From contig NZ_JABVXF010000037.1 of assembly GCF_013349995.1 (NCBI RefSeq), positions 1 through 40,971 of the forward strand: 40,971 nucleotides of DNA. The letters run 5' to 3'. The stretch comes from Pseudoalteromonas sp. 0303 (GTDB lineage: Bacteria; Pseudomonadota; Gammaproteobacteria; Enterobacterales; Alteromonadaceae). The position numbers and the translations under genes were made by a program. Below the pieces are notes generated by a model. The model worked only from the letters and a program-made list of their open reading frames with translations, was not told the origin of the DNA and did not search any database. Of the stretch, positions 32,307-40,895 are shown piece after piece. Positions within the stretch are counted from its first letter, which is position 1; every line of letters starts with the position of its first letter.

Positions 32307-32464
32307 TCTATAAACCTATTGGTTAAAAATAATTCTTAGCTATTCGCTTGTTAGTTAAGAATTAAGTCAACGCTCTGTAGTTAGAACGTTTTGTTAGTAA
32401 TATGGTGTAGACCCTTAACAGCCTATCACATGCTGAAAATTTGCAAAAACTTTCACGACTAAAA

Positions 32465-32485
32465 AAGCCAGCATAATGCTGGCTT
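32465..32485 (-). terminator. terminator of the GAPDH gene
   Basis: AAGCCAGCAT and ATGCTGGCTT form a stem followed on the minus strand by TTTT, 24 bases after the stop. The 202-base gap 32307-32508 also has AATTCTTA / TAAGAATT arms at 32331-32363, and nothing else recognised. Confidence 0.85.
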
Positions 32486-32508
32486 CTAGATTCTTTATAA
32501 CTTAGGTA

Positions 32509-33951
32509 TTAGCGAGGTAAGCTTGGGAAAGTTACTTCAGCCATATCACGCATACAGCGTACTACCTGACAGCTATAACCAAACTCATTATCGTACCAAA
32601 CGTAAAGTACAACGCGGTTGTCATCTACGATTGTCGCTTGTGAATCAACAACACCTGCGTAACGGCTACCTACTAAGTCAGTCGATACGATTTCAGTAGA
32701 CGCTGTGTAATCGATTTGATCACGAAGGTCTGAATGAAGTGCTGTTTCACGTAAGAACGCATTTAGTTCTTCAACAGTTGTACCTTTTTCAAGATTTAAG
32801 TTCAAGATAGCCATTGATACGTTTGGCGTAGGAACACGGATAGCGTTACCAGTTAGTTTACCTTCAAGCTCAGGTAAAGCTTTAGAAACCGCTTTTGCAG
32901 CACCTGTTGAAGTGATAACCATGTTAAGTGCAGCAGCACGGCCACGACGCTCAGCTTTGTGGTAGTTATCAATTAAGTTTTGGTCATTTGTGTACGAGTG
33001 AACTGTTTCAACGTGACCGTTTTTGATACCAAACTTATCGTTAAGTGCTTTTAACGTAGGGGTAATAGCATTGGTTGTACAGCTTGCTGCACACACAATC
33101 TTATCTTCAGATTTGATATCTTGGTTGTTTACACCGTATACGATGTTTTTGATGTTGCCTTTAGCTGGTGCAGTTAATAATACTTTTGCTGCGCCTTTTG
33201 CTTCTAAGTGCTGGCCAAGGCCTGCTTCGTCTTTCCAGATACCTGTGTTATCAACAACAAGTGCATTCTCGATGCCGTAAGCTGTGTAATCAACTTCGCT
33301 AGGAGAGTTAGCATAGATAACTTGAATGTAGCTACCGTTAGCTTTAATTGCATTGCGCTCTTTATCAATTGTGATTGAGCCATTGAATGGACCGTGGATA
33401 GAGTCACGGCGAAGTAAGCTTGCACGCTTTTCTAAGTCGCCGTCTTTACCGCCACGTACAACGATTGCACGTAAACGTAGGTCTGCATAAGGACCTGACT
33501 TTTCGATTAATAGACGAGCTAATAAACGACCGATACGACCGAAACCGTATAACACAACATCACGTGGCTCTTTGCGCTCTGAGTTTGCGATTTCTGCTAG
33601 TTCGTCAGTTAAGTATTCTTCAACTGAGCGACCTTTCGCAGCATCGTTAAACAAATAACCATACGCTAGTTTACCAATATCGATACGTGCTGAGTTTAAG
33701 TCCATTTTGCTAATTGCTTCTAAGAAAGGGAAGCTTTCACGTAAACGTAGTTTTGTACCTTCAAACTGAGCAACTGTTTTGTGTGCTTTGATGATATCGA
33801 TTGTACTGGCATTAACGAGAGGACGGCCATATACAGCGATTTCGATACCACGATTACGGTAAAGTCTACCAATAATAGGTTGCATACTTTCTGCGTAATC
33901 TTGACGTTCTTGCCAGCTGCTTGTGTATTCTAACTCGTGAGATGAGGTCAT
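32509..33951 (-). CDS. gap: glyceraldehyde-3-phosphate dehydrogenase, long form with N-terminal extension
   Basis: The product is 480 residues, about 145 longer than the usual 330-residue GAPDH. The extension (1-130; SSWQERQDYAESMQPIIGRLYRNRGI...) is helical and of unknown role. The NAD domain begins at VVLYGFGRIGRLLARLL (residues 133-149). The catalytic site is CAASCTTNAITPTL with Cys291, and the matching His is in HVETVHSYTNDQ. The closing motif WYDNEFGYSCQVV is present. This long form is known from marine gammaproteobacteria. The direction of use (glycolytic or gluconeogenic) and cofactor cannot be decided here. No HexR-type site was seen. Confidence 0.93.
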   Translation of the reverse strand: MTSSHELEYTSSWQERQDYAESMQPIIGRLYRNRGIEIAVYGRPLVNASTIDIIKAHKTVAQFEGTKLRLRESFPFLEAISKMDLNSARIDIGKLAYGYLFNDAAKGRSVEEYLTDELAEIANSERKEPRDVVLYGFGRIGRLLARLLIEKSGPYADLRLRAIVVRGGKDGDLEKRASLLRRDSIHGPFNGSITIDKERNAIKANGSYIQVIYANSPSEVDYTAYGIENALVVDNTGIWKDEAGLGQHLEAKGAAKVLLTAPAKGNIKNIVYGVNNQDIKSEDKIVCAASCTTNAITPTLKALNDKFGIKNGHVETVHSYTNDQNLIDNYHKAERRGRAAALNMVITSTGAAKAVSKALPELEGKLTGNAIRVPTPNVSMAILNLNLEKGTTVEELNAFLRETALHSDLRDQIDYTASTEIVSTDLVGSRYAGVVDSQATIVDDNRVVLYVWYDNEFGYSCQVVRCMRDMAEVTFPSLPR

Positions 33952-34125
33952 TTTTTTTACCTAATTAAACAATTTTGAACGGATAGCCTTAAAAAATGTG
34001 TTGTGATTTGAGAGCAACACATCTCAGGCAGGGGTATTCTAATTTAAACTCGAACGATTCTCCACTGTTACAGAACAAATCATTGCGCTAGAATAAAGTA
34101 GTACAGATTAAGTAGAGGTTAAGGA

Positions 34126-34932
34126 ATGTTATTAAGAGCAAGCGTGTTGCTTGGTTTATTGGCATTAGCAGGCTGTGAAGATCCGCTTACACTGGCGAAA
34201 GTGTGCGACGAAACACCTGGTTTCTGTAGTGATTTAAATAAAGATAGTCACTGTAAAGAGCAACGTGCCGAGGTTATCATTCAACGTTATGTTGAATATA
34301 AGTCACCAACAGACGAAAACAAATACCAATTATTAAAGGATTTTGAGAAATACGATCAATGTGTGTCGCTTGCCGCCAAGATTGAGCATATAAAACTAAA
34401 AGAAAAAACCACATCTCGTGTTGAAGGTCATTTAACAAGCATCAAAGAAATGACACGAATTTTTCAAGATACCAAAAATACTGATCACCCAGGTTTATTG
34501 TATTACCATTGGTCGCGTAATAACGACCAGTCTGCGTTAACTAAATTACTCGCTCTTGAAGAAAAACAAGATAAACGCGTAACTGAAAATGCCGAAATGC
34601 AGTTTTTCTTAGCAAGCTACTACGTGAAGTTTGATGATGAAAAAACCATTGATTTGCTTTACAAAACGCTAGAGCTAAATAAAGCAGGTGAAGCACCCAA
34701 CCCTGAGATCTACCCTACTCTTGTGAGCTTATTCTACAAACATGAAAAGTATAAGCATGCCTACACCTTTGCACGTGTAGCACAATTATCAGGGTATGAA
34801 GATGTCGATATTTTACCTATTGAGCATCAACTCGCTGCCGCAGGCAAAAGCCTAGACAGCTTAGATGATTTAGCACAAAAAACCTACGACAGTATCCAAG
34901 AAGGAAGCTTCGTATCACCACGCGGGTTTTAG
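34126..34932 (+). CDS. DUF2989 lipoprotein
   Basis: The product is 268 residues. The lipoprotein signal MLLRASVLLGLLALAGC places the lipid Cys at residue 17. The N-terminal mature region has Cys pairs (VCDETPGFCSDL, SHCKEQR). The rest is helical (LYYHWSRNNDQSALTKLLALEE, FLASYYVKFDDEKTIDLLYKTLELN, YPTLVSLFYKHEKYKHAYTFARVAQ) in a TPR-like pattern. This matches the DUF2989 family; no activity is known. GAGGTTAAGGA precedes the ATG. Confidence 0.88.
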   Translation: MLLRASVLLGLLALAGCEDPLTLAKVCDETPGFCSDLNKDSHCKEQRAEVIIQRYVEYKSPTDENKYQLLKDFEKYDQCVSLAAKIEHIKLKEKTTSRVEGHLTSIKEMTRIFQDTKNTDHPGLLYYHWSRNNDQSALTKLLALEEKQDKRVTENAEMQFFLASYYVKFDDEKTIDLLYKTLELNKAGEAPNPEIYPTLVSLFYKHEKYKHAYTFARVAQLSGYEDVDILPIEHQLAAAGKSLDSLDDLAQKTYDSIQEGSFVSPRGF

Positions 34933-34969
34933 GTTTTAATAACTCGCAAGTAAAATGCTTAACAAATAA

Positions 34970-34993
34970 AAAAGGCAGCTAACGCTGCCTTTT
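34970..34993. terminator. bidirectional terminator
   Basis: AAAAGGCAGC (34970-34979), loop TAAC, GCTGCCTTTT (34984-34993) separates the convergent DUF2989 and ihfA genes and has T-runs on both strands. Confidence 0.9.
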
Positions 34994-34994
34994 C

Positions 34995-35294
34995 TTATTT
35001 TGCTTTGCTTGTGCCAACTTCTACACGAGTTTTTAGCTTCTGACCTGGTCTAAAAGTCACAACTCGGCGCGCCGAAATAGGAATATCTTCACCTGTTTTC
35101 GGATTGCGGCCTGGACGTTCTTTCTTGTCTCGAAGATCAAAGTTACCAAATCCAGAGAGCTTAACCTGCTCGCCTTTTTCTAGCGCTGAGCGGATTTCTT
35201 CAAAAAACGCTTCAACTAAATCTTTGGCATCTTTTTTATTGATCCCGAGTTTTTCAAATAGGTGTTCAGCTATGTCGGCTTTAGTAAGCGCCAT
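34995..35294 (-). CDS. ihfA: integration host factor subunit alpha
   Basis: The product is 99 residues, full length. MALTKADIAEHLFEKLGINKKDAKDLVEAFFEEIR and the arm region GNFDLRDKKERPGRNPKTGEDIPISARRVVTFRPGQKLK are diagnostic of IhfA. IHF bends DNA at WATCAANNNNTTR sites, such as the one found upstream of ccoG. It sits 2 bases after pheT, as in E. coli. GGGAC lies 6 bases before the ATG. Confidence 0.96.
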   Translation of the reverse strand: MALTKADIAEHLFEKLGINKKDAKDLVEAFFEEIRSALEKGEQVKLSGFGNFDLRDKKERPGRNPKTGEDIPISARRVVTFRPGQKLKTRVEVGTSKAK

Positions 35295-35296
35295 AT

Positions 35297-37684
35297 CTAG
35301 TCCCTCAACGATGCGTTAAATTGTTCGGCCAGTGCGGCCACCACATTATCAACTACTTGATTGATATCTTTCTCTTCGAGCGTTCTATCAACCGCTTGCA
35401 GTGTTAGAGCAATCGCCAAACTCTTATAATTTGGCTCAATACCTTTGCCCTTATACACATCGAATAAGTTTAGGTCAACCAATTGATTTCCGCCAACTTT
35501 TTCTATGACATTTAAAATATCGCCAGATTTTACGTGATCTTCCACTAAAATCGCGATATCACGGCGGTTTGACGGGAATTTCGACACTGCCACTGCTTCT
35601 GGTAATTTTCTTTTTTCTAGTGCAGACATTTCGATTTCAAACACAAATGCTGTGTTGTTGATATCTAGTGACTTTTGCACTTGTGGGTGCACTGCACCAA
35701 AGAAACCTACTTTTTTACCATCAACATAAATAACGGCTGATTGGCCTGGATGTAAGCCATCAGACTGCTCTGCTTTTATCTCAAAACGTGATGAATCGTT
35801 ACTAATTGCTAAAAGTGCTTCAACATCACCTTTTAAGTCATAGAAATCAACGCTACGCTTTTCTTGAACCCAATGTTCACCGTGTGCAAGACCAGAGATT
35901 ACACCACCAATGACAGCCACTTGGTTTACACCGTTTTCAGCATTTTCGTCACGTAAGAATTTTAAGCCGTGCTCAAATAAACGTACACGTGGTTGCTGAC
36001 GGTTTTGATTATAAACTAATGACGCTAATAAACCCGGCATTAAGCTAACACGCATTGCTGACATTTCAACAGAAATTGGGTGTGGTAATACAAGCGCATC
36101 ACTTTGCGGGTGTAAAATTGCTTGTGCTTTTGGATCAACAAAGCTGTACGTAATTGCTTCTTGGTAACCACGAGTTACAAGCGTATTGCGGAATTTAGTG
36201 ACCGCAACATGAGACTCGTCATGGTTAGTCATTTTTAATTTAGCAGTTGGTGCAACGTTAGGAATACTGTTATAGCCGTAAACACGCGCAACTTCTTCAA
36301 TTAAATCTTCTTCGATACGAATATCAAAGCGATAGCTAGGTACGTCAGCACTCCATACACCATCAACAATTTTCACGTCTAAACCTAAACGCGTTAAGAT
36401 GTCAGTTACTTTTGCATCATCAATGTGGTGGCCAATTACACGGTCTAAACGCTCTCGACGTAAACGCACTTCTGTTACTTTTGGTAATTTGTCAGTTGCG
36501 ACTGCTTCAACAACTGGGCCTGCTTCACCGCCAACAATCTCAAGAAGTAATGCTGTCGCACGTTCCATTGCATCTTTTTGCAGTGCAAAATCGACACCAC
36601 GCTCGTAACGGTGTGACGCATCAGTGTGTAAACCGTAGCTACGTGCTTGACCAGCAATAGCGACAGGGTTAAAGAACGCACTTTCTAATAAGATGTCTGA
36701 AGTTGCTTCCGTTACACCAGACTTTTCACCACCAAAAATACCTGCAATAGCAAGCGCTTTGTTGTGATCAGCAATAACAAGCGTAGACTCGTTTAGTTTA
36801 GCTGTGTTGCCATCTAACAGAACTAACTCTTCACCCGCGTTTGCGCTACGTACTTTAATACCACCTTCAATCGCATTTAAATCAAATGCGTGCATTGGGT
36901 GACCTAGCTCTAATAACACGTAGTTTGTTACATCAACAACAGGGTCAATTGAGCGAATACCACTGCGACGAAGCTTCTCTACCATCCAAAGAGGTGTTTC
37001 TGCATCAAGGTTGATACCTTTAATTACACGACCTAAATAACGAGGACACGCTTCATCATTCACAAGCTCAATCGATACTTTGTCATCAATCGTTGCAGCA
37101 ACTGGTGCGATTTCAAGTGTGTTTACATCAACACTGTTAAGTACGCCTACTTCACGCGCTAGGCCTTTAATACCTAGGCAATCACCACGGTTAGGTGTTA
37201 AGTCAACATCAATAATGTTGTCGTCTAGGCTTAAGTACTCACGTAAATCAGTACCGATTGGTGCATCACTTGGTAATTCCATGATGCCATCACCTTCTTC
37301 GCTGATACCTAACTCAACGAATGCGCACAGCATACCGTGTGAAGGTTGACCACGAAGTTTGGCTTTTTTAATTTTGAAGTCGCCAGGTAATACAGCGCCA
37401 ACTGTCGCAACAGCTACTTTTAAACCTTGACGACAGTTAGGTGCACCACACACGATATCAAGTAGCTCATCACCACCTACGTTTACTTTAGTTACACGTA
37501 ATTTATCAGCATCTGGGTGTTGACCACACTCAACAACTTCACCAACAACAACGCCAGTGAACTCTGCTGCTGCAGGCTCAACACCGTCAACTTCAAGACC
37601 AGCCATTGATAACTGTTCCGAAAGAGCCTGTGTGTCGATTGCTGGGTTAACCCACTCTCTTAACCACTTTTCACTAAATTTCAT
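35297..37684 (-). CDS. pheT: phenylalanyl-tRNA synthetase beta subunit
   Basis: The product is 795 residues, normal length. From the N-terminus: the tRNA-binding (EMAP-like) domain (VVVGEVVECGQHPDADKLRVTKVNVG), the B5 and B3/4 domains (YGLHTDASHRYERGVDF), the catalytic-like core, and the C-terminal anticodon-binding FDX-ACB domain (AVSKFPSNRRDIAILVEDHV). It forms the alpha2beta2 enzyme with PheS. It lies 15 bases after pheS and 2 bases before ihfA. Confidence 0.97.
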   Translation of the reverse strand: MKFSEKWLREWVNPAIDTQALSEQLSMAGLEVDGVEPAAAEFTGVVVGEVVECGQHPDADKLRVTKVNVGGDELLDIVCGAPNCRQGLKVAVATVGAVLPGDFKIKKAKLRGQPSHGMLCAFVELGISEEGDGIMELPSDAPIGTDLREYLSLDDNIIDVDLTPNRGDCLGIKGLAREVGVLNSVDVNTLEIAPVAATIDDKVSIELVNDEACPRYLGRVIKGINLDAETPLWMVEKLRRSGIRSIDPVVDVTNYVLLELGHPMHAFDLNAIEGGIKVRSANAGEELVLLDGNTAKLNESTLVIADHNKALAIAGIFGGEKSGVTEATSDILLESAFFNPVAIAGQARSYGLHTDASHRYERGVDFALQKDAMERATALLLEIVGGEAGPVVEAVATDKLPKVTEVRLRRERLDRVIGHHIDDAKVTDILTRLGLDVKIVDGVWSADVPSYRFDIRIEEDLIEEVARVYGYNSIPNVAPTAKLKMTNHDESHVAVTKFRNTLVTRGYQEAITYSFVDPKAQAILHPQSDALVLPHPISVEMSAMRVSLMPGLLASLVYNQNRQQPRVRLFEHGLKFLRDENAENGVNQVAVIGGVISGLAHGEHWVQEKRSVDFYDLKGDVEALLAISNDSSRFEIKAEQSDGLHPGQSAVIYVDGKKVGFFGAVHPQVQKSLDINNTAFVFEIEMSALEKRKLPEAVAVSKFPSNRRDIAILVEDHVKSGDILNVIEKVGGNQLVDLNLFDVYKGKGIEPNYKSLAIALTLQAVDRTLEEKDINQVVDNVVAALAEQFNASLRD

Positions 37685-37699
37685 TTTATATCTTCACTC

Positions 37700-38680
37700 T
37701 TAACGGAACTGGTTTAGGAATTTTAAATCGTTTTCGAAAAATGCACGTAAGTCGTTTACGCCGTAACGCAACATAGTCAAGCGCTCTACACCCATACCGA
37801 ATGCGAAGCCCGTGTATTTTTCTGGATCAATACCCACTGATTTAAGAACGTTAGGGTGAACCATGCCACAGCCTAATACCTCTAACCACTTGCCGTTTTT
37901 ACCCATAACATCAACCTCAGCTGATGGTTCAGTAAATGGGAAGTAAGAAGGACGGAAACGGATTTCCATATCTTCTTCAAAGAAGTTACGTAAGAAGTCG
38001 TGCAGAATACCTTTTAACTCAGTGAAGCTTACATCTGTATCAACCATTAAGCCTTCCACTTGGTGGAACATTGGCGTGTGTGTTTGGTCATAATCGTTAC
38101 GATAAACACGACCTGGTGAAATGATACGTAGTGGTGGCTGCTCAGTTTCCATAGTACGGATTTGTACGCCACTAGTTTGTGTACGTAACACAAGCTTAGG
38201 GTTGAAATAGAAAGTATCGTGATCAGCTCGCGCTGGGTGGTGCTCAGGAATATTTAGCGCATCGAAGTTATGAAAATCATCTTCAACTTCAGGACCTGAT
38301 TTAACCGCAAAACCTAACTCACCAAAAAAGCTTTCAATACGTTCAATAGTACGAGTTACTGGGTGTAAGCCACCTGTTGGCATAACACGACCCGGTAAAG
38401 TTACGTCGATCGTTTCTGCAGCTAGTTTCTCTTCAAGAGCCTTACTTGCTAGTAACTCACGCTTTTCGTTAATGGCTGTTTGTACTTCTTGTTTTGCTTG
38501 GTTAATCACTTGACCCGCTTCTTTACGCTCTTCAGGGGCAATCTTGCCTAGCGTTTTAAGTAAGCTGGTGATTTCACCTTTTTTACCAAGGTAATTAACC
38601 CTGATATCTTCTAGTTGCGCGATTTCATTCGCACTGGCAACTGCCTCAAGTGCTTGCGCTAAAATATTTTCTAAGTTCAT
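37700..38680 (-). CDS. pheS: phenylalanyl-tRNA synthetase alpha subunit
   Basis: The product is 326 residues, normal length. The N-terminal coiled coil is followed by class II motifs: LHPVTRTIERIESFFGELGF, FNFDALN-like HNFDALNIPEHHPARADHDTFY, motif 2 GRVYRNDYDQTHTPMFHQVEG and motif 3 GFAFGMGVERLTMLRYGV. The catalytic residues are intact. No pheM-like Phe-rich leader peptide or attenuator was found in the 77 bases before it, unlike E. coli. A short stem with one G-U pair (complement of 38739-38755) follows hda. Confidence 0.97.
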   Translation of the reverse strand: MNLENILAQALEAVASANEIAQLEDIRVNYLGKKGEITSLLKTLGKIAPEERKEAGQVINQAKQEVQTAINEKRELLASKALEEKLAAETIDVTLPGRVMPTGGLHPVTRTIERIESFFGELGFAVKSGPEVEDDFHNFDALNIPEHHPARADHDTFYFNPKLVLRTQTSGVQIRTMETEQPPLRIISPGRVYRNDYDQTHTPMFHQVEGLMVDTDVSFTELKGILHDFLRNFFEEDMEIRFRPSYFPFTEPSAEVDVMGKNGKWLEVLGCGMVHPNVLKSVGIDPEKYTGFAFGMGVERLTMLRYGVNDLRAFFENDLKFLNQFR

Positions 38681-38757
38681 TGAGTACCTGGTCTTTCACA
38701 GAAGGATTTTTGTAATAGCTAATGATAACTGAAAGCAAGGACTAGATTCTAGCCCTA

Positions 38758-39462
38758 CTAAAGCTTTAACGTTGATTTTATAAAAGGAATTGTTAATTTT
38801 CTTTGTGCAGCCATTGAGGCATGGTCAAGTTTGTCTAAAACGTCTAATAATGCACGCATATCGCGGCTTAATCGCGTTAATAAAAAGCGCGCACATTCAT
38901 CAGTTAGTTCAAGGCCGCGCATATGAGCACGGCGTACGAGGGCTTCCGCTTTATCATCATCGCTCATTGAGCGAATTTGTAATGTTGTGCCCCACTTCAA
39001 ACGCGATACTAAATCAGGAAGATTGATATGCAGCATGTCAGGTAATAAATCAGCTGTGACCACAAGGTATTTACCCGGCTCATTAAAGCGATTAAAAAAG
39101 TTAAATAATCCTTTCTCCCATGCATCGTTGCCTGCCACTAAGTGCACGTCATCGATACATAACACATCAAGATTTTCCAGACCTTCAAGCACAACAGGAC
39201 CATAATCAATCACTTCACGCATTGAAAGTAACATGGTTGATAAACCGCGCTCTTGGGCATGAATACAGGTCGCGTACAATAGGTGGGATTTACCAGAATC
39301 ACCTAAACCGCATAAGTAGGTATATTGAAATTTATTACTGAGCTTTGTGAACGCATCTTTAAGGTGACTCACTTCAAGAGAGTTTTCGCCACCAAAATAA
39401 GAAGTAAATGTTTCATCATCAGGCAAAGTAACTGGCAATGCCATTTGCATTGGTTCTTGCAC
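38758..39462 (-). CDS. hda: DnaA regulatory inactivator Hda
   Basis: The product is 234 residues from GTG at 39462, a AAA+ protein that stimulates hydrolysis of DnaA-bound ATP with the DNA clamp. The clamp-binding motif QMALPV lies at the N-terminus (family QL.LP), then LPDDETF. Walker A is GLGDSGKSHLL, Walker B CIDDVHLVAG, and the sensor-like region LSRDMRALLDVLDKL. This GTG start aligns with the E. coli N-terminus; an earlier GTG (39483) would overlap the upstream gene, and ATG 39450 is also possible. Ribosome-binding sequence GGGG is 11 bases before. Confidence 0.93.
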   Translation of the reverse strand: MQEPMQMALPVTLPDDETFTSYFGGENSLEVSHLKDAFTKLSNKFQYTYLCGLGDSGKSHLLYATCIHAQERGLSTMLLSMREVIDYGPVVLEGLENLDVLCIDDVHLVAGNDAWEKGLFNFFNRFNEPGKYLVVTADLLPDMLHINLPDLVSRLKWGTTLQIRSMSDDDKAEALVRRAHMRGLELTDECARFLLTRLSRDMRALLDVLDKLDHASMAAQRKLTIPFIKSTLKL

Positions 39463-39467
39463 TTCGA

Positions 39468-40523
39468 TTAAAGCCCCTGCCACTGATATTCAAGCTCATC
39501 TTTATTGACCACTTGATAAAAATCACGCGGGTCCTGATACGCTTTAAAGGCACTATCAAGTTCTAACGCTTTTCTAAAATCATTCATGCTGCCAGTGTGA
39601 TTAACTATAAATTGTACGGTATCAGGCGTACGTACAGATATCACAGCGCGAGTAACAACACTTAAGCTCTCTAAACGGCGTTTAGCAAATTCAATATCAA
39701 CAAAGTTATTGATACCTTTAAGATAGAAGGTTGCTGTCGCAAGTTGGCCAATCATTGTTGGATCAATGGCATATTCTGCTGCTAAACCACCCGCTAAACT
39801 GTCAATCATATCTGCAACAATTTGCTGCTTATCACCCATCAAACGATTGGTATCAAATAATTCTGCATTAGTAAAACGCCAATCTAGGATCCAGGTTTCT
39901 GAATCAGCTTGTTGGTACATTCTTGCAGTAATACTGCGCTCTGCACTATAACGACTCGATGCACGCTCTACGGGTTCTGAGAAATTACCCCACACTTCTG
40001 GGATACCAACAATAGCGCGGTCTTGTAAATCAAGTAATGGCACAACCACAGGTAAACCACGGCGACCAGCTTTGTCGTATATAAGCTGTTCGAGCTGCGG
40101 GTAAGACTCTTGAGTAACCAATTCACGGCGCCAGTTATCTTCAATGCCTAACCAGATAGCCACTAAAGGACGACGCGTGCCCCACAATGGCAAGCCAAGA
40201 TCTTTGATTAATGCATTAATCTTATTTGCCTCAAACTTAACAACCAGATTTAAACTGCCATCTGCTTTTTCGTCATATTCGAATTTGAGCATGTAATCTG
40301 AAATGTCACGTGTGCGCTGTTTAGCAACAGGGTTTTGATCTGCGCTTGTATCACCACTCACTTTCACCAGCACATTTAGCAGTGCTTCACGGCTTGCTGC
40401 CAAACGAGCATCACGTGATTTGTCTGCAACTTTAAGAGTATCTTGATATAAATTAGTCACCTCAACAGCGAAAGTTGAAGCACTCGAAAATAATAATAAT
40501 AAACAAATAAGTAATCTAGACAC
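39468..40523 (-). CDS. DUF2066 exported protein
   Basis: The product is 351 residues. A signal peptide (LLICLLLLFSSASTFA) is followed by the DUF2066 pattern: DTLKVADKSRDARLAASREALLNVLVKVSGD, LPLWGTRRPLVAIWLGIED and GLPVVVPLLDLQDRAIV. It is probably periplasmic. Function is unknown, but members are commonly found next to hda, as here (5 bases apart). The start is a GTG with no clear ribosome-binding site. Confidence 0.88.
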   Translation of the reverse strand: MSRLLICLLLLFSSASTFAVEVTNLYQDTLKVADKSRDARLAASREALLNVLVKVSGDTSADQNPVAKQRTRDISDYMLKFEYDEKADGSLNLVVKFEANKINALIKDLGLPLWGTRRPLVAIWLGIEDNWRRELVTQESYPQLEQLIYDKAGRRGLPVVVPLLDLQDRAIVGIPEVWGNFSEPVERASSRYSAERSITARMYQQADSETWILDWRFTNAELFDTNRLMGDKQQIVADMIDSLAGGLAAEYAIDPTMIGQLATATFYLKGINNFVDIEFAKRRLESLSVVTRAVISVRTPDTVQFIVNHTGSMNDFRKALELDSAFKAYQDPRDFYQVVNKDELEYQWQGL

Positions 40524-40691
40524 AGGCCATTAGTTCTTGCTTTTAAACTGATTTGATCCTAAATCAAAGCCATAAACAAAGCAAAGTTAATTTAATGAAC
40601 GGTAGCTGAGCGAGTTCGTGAGTTACAAGTTGGGAGTTAGCAAGGGGAAAGTTAGCGAGTTAGAAAGGGTAAAGTTTGAGATCTGGCGTAG

Positions 40692-40718
40692 GTTGGGTAG
40701 AGCGCAGCGAAACCCAAC
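40692..40718. repeat. inverted repeat GTTGGGT ... ACCCAAC
   Basis: GTTGGGT (40692-40698) and ACCCAAC (40712-40718) flank AGAGCGCAGCGAA. Similar GTTGGGTAGAGCGCAGCGAA-type words are familiar to me as dispersed repeats in bacterial intergenic DNA; I cannot confirm copy number here. Confidence 0.55.
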
Positions 40719-40835
40719 ACATCACAGAGCTATCAGCTTTCAGCCGTCAGCGATCAGCCGCGCAGTGTGGGTTTTTGGGTAATAGTCTCCCTCTGCCGAA
40801 GCTTCTAGGCTCTAGGCTCTAGGTAAAGTGTACTT

Positions 40836-40860
40836 GTAGGTATGGCTTTAGCCGTGAATG
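40836..40860 (+). repeat. REP-like element
   Basis: The element begins GTAGG, contains the palindrome GGCTTTAGCC (40844-40853) and ends GTGAATG. GTAG-head plus short stem is the form of REP sequences associated with RAYT transposases. Only one clear copy is seen in the window. Confidence 0.6.
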
Positions 40861-40881
40861 TGTTTGTTATGGTCTAGATTC

Positions 40882-40895
40882 GGCACTGAAGTGCC
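40882..40895. repeat. small hairpin GGCAC-TGAA-GTGCC
   Basis: This has perfect 5-bp arms with a TGAA loop, 22 bases after the REP-like element. It may belong to the same repeat family or be a separate short palindrome. No T-run follows. Confidence 0.4.

Noticed and set aside
14144..34000. A hidden defence island or biosynthetic cluster
   Set aside because: Every gene here fits ordinary transport, regulation, peptidase or core metabolism families, with no toxin, nuclease or assembly-line genes.
38681..38757. pheM-like attenuator before pheS
   Set aside because: No Phe-rich short frame and no terminator with a T-run is found; only a short stem without T-run follows hda.
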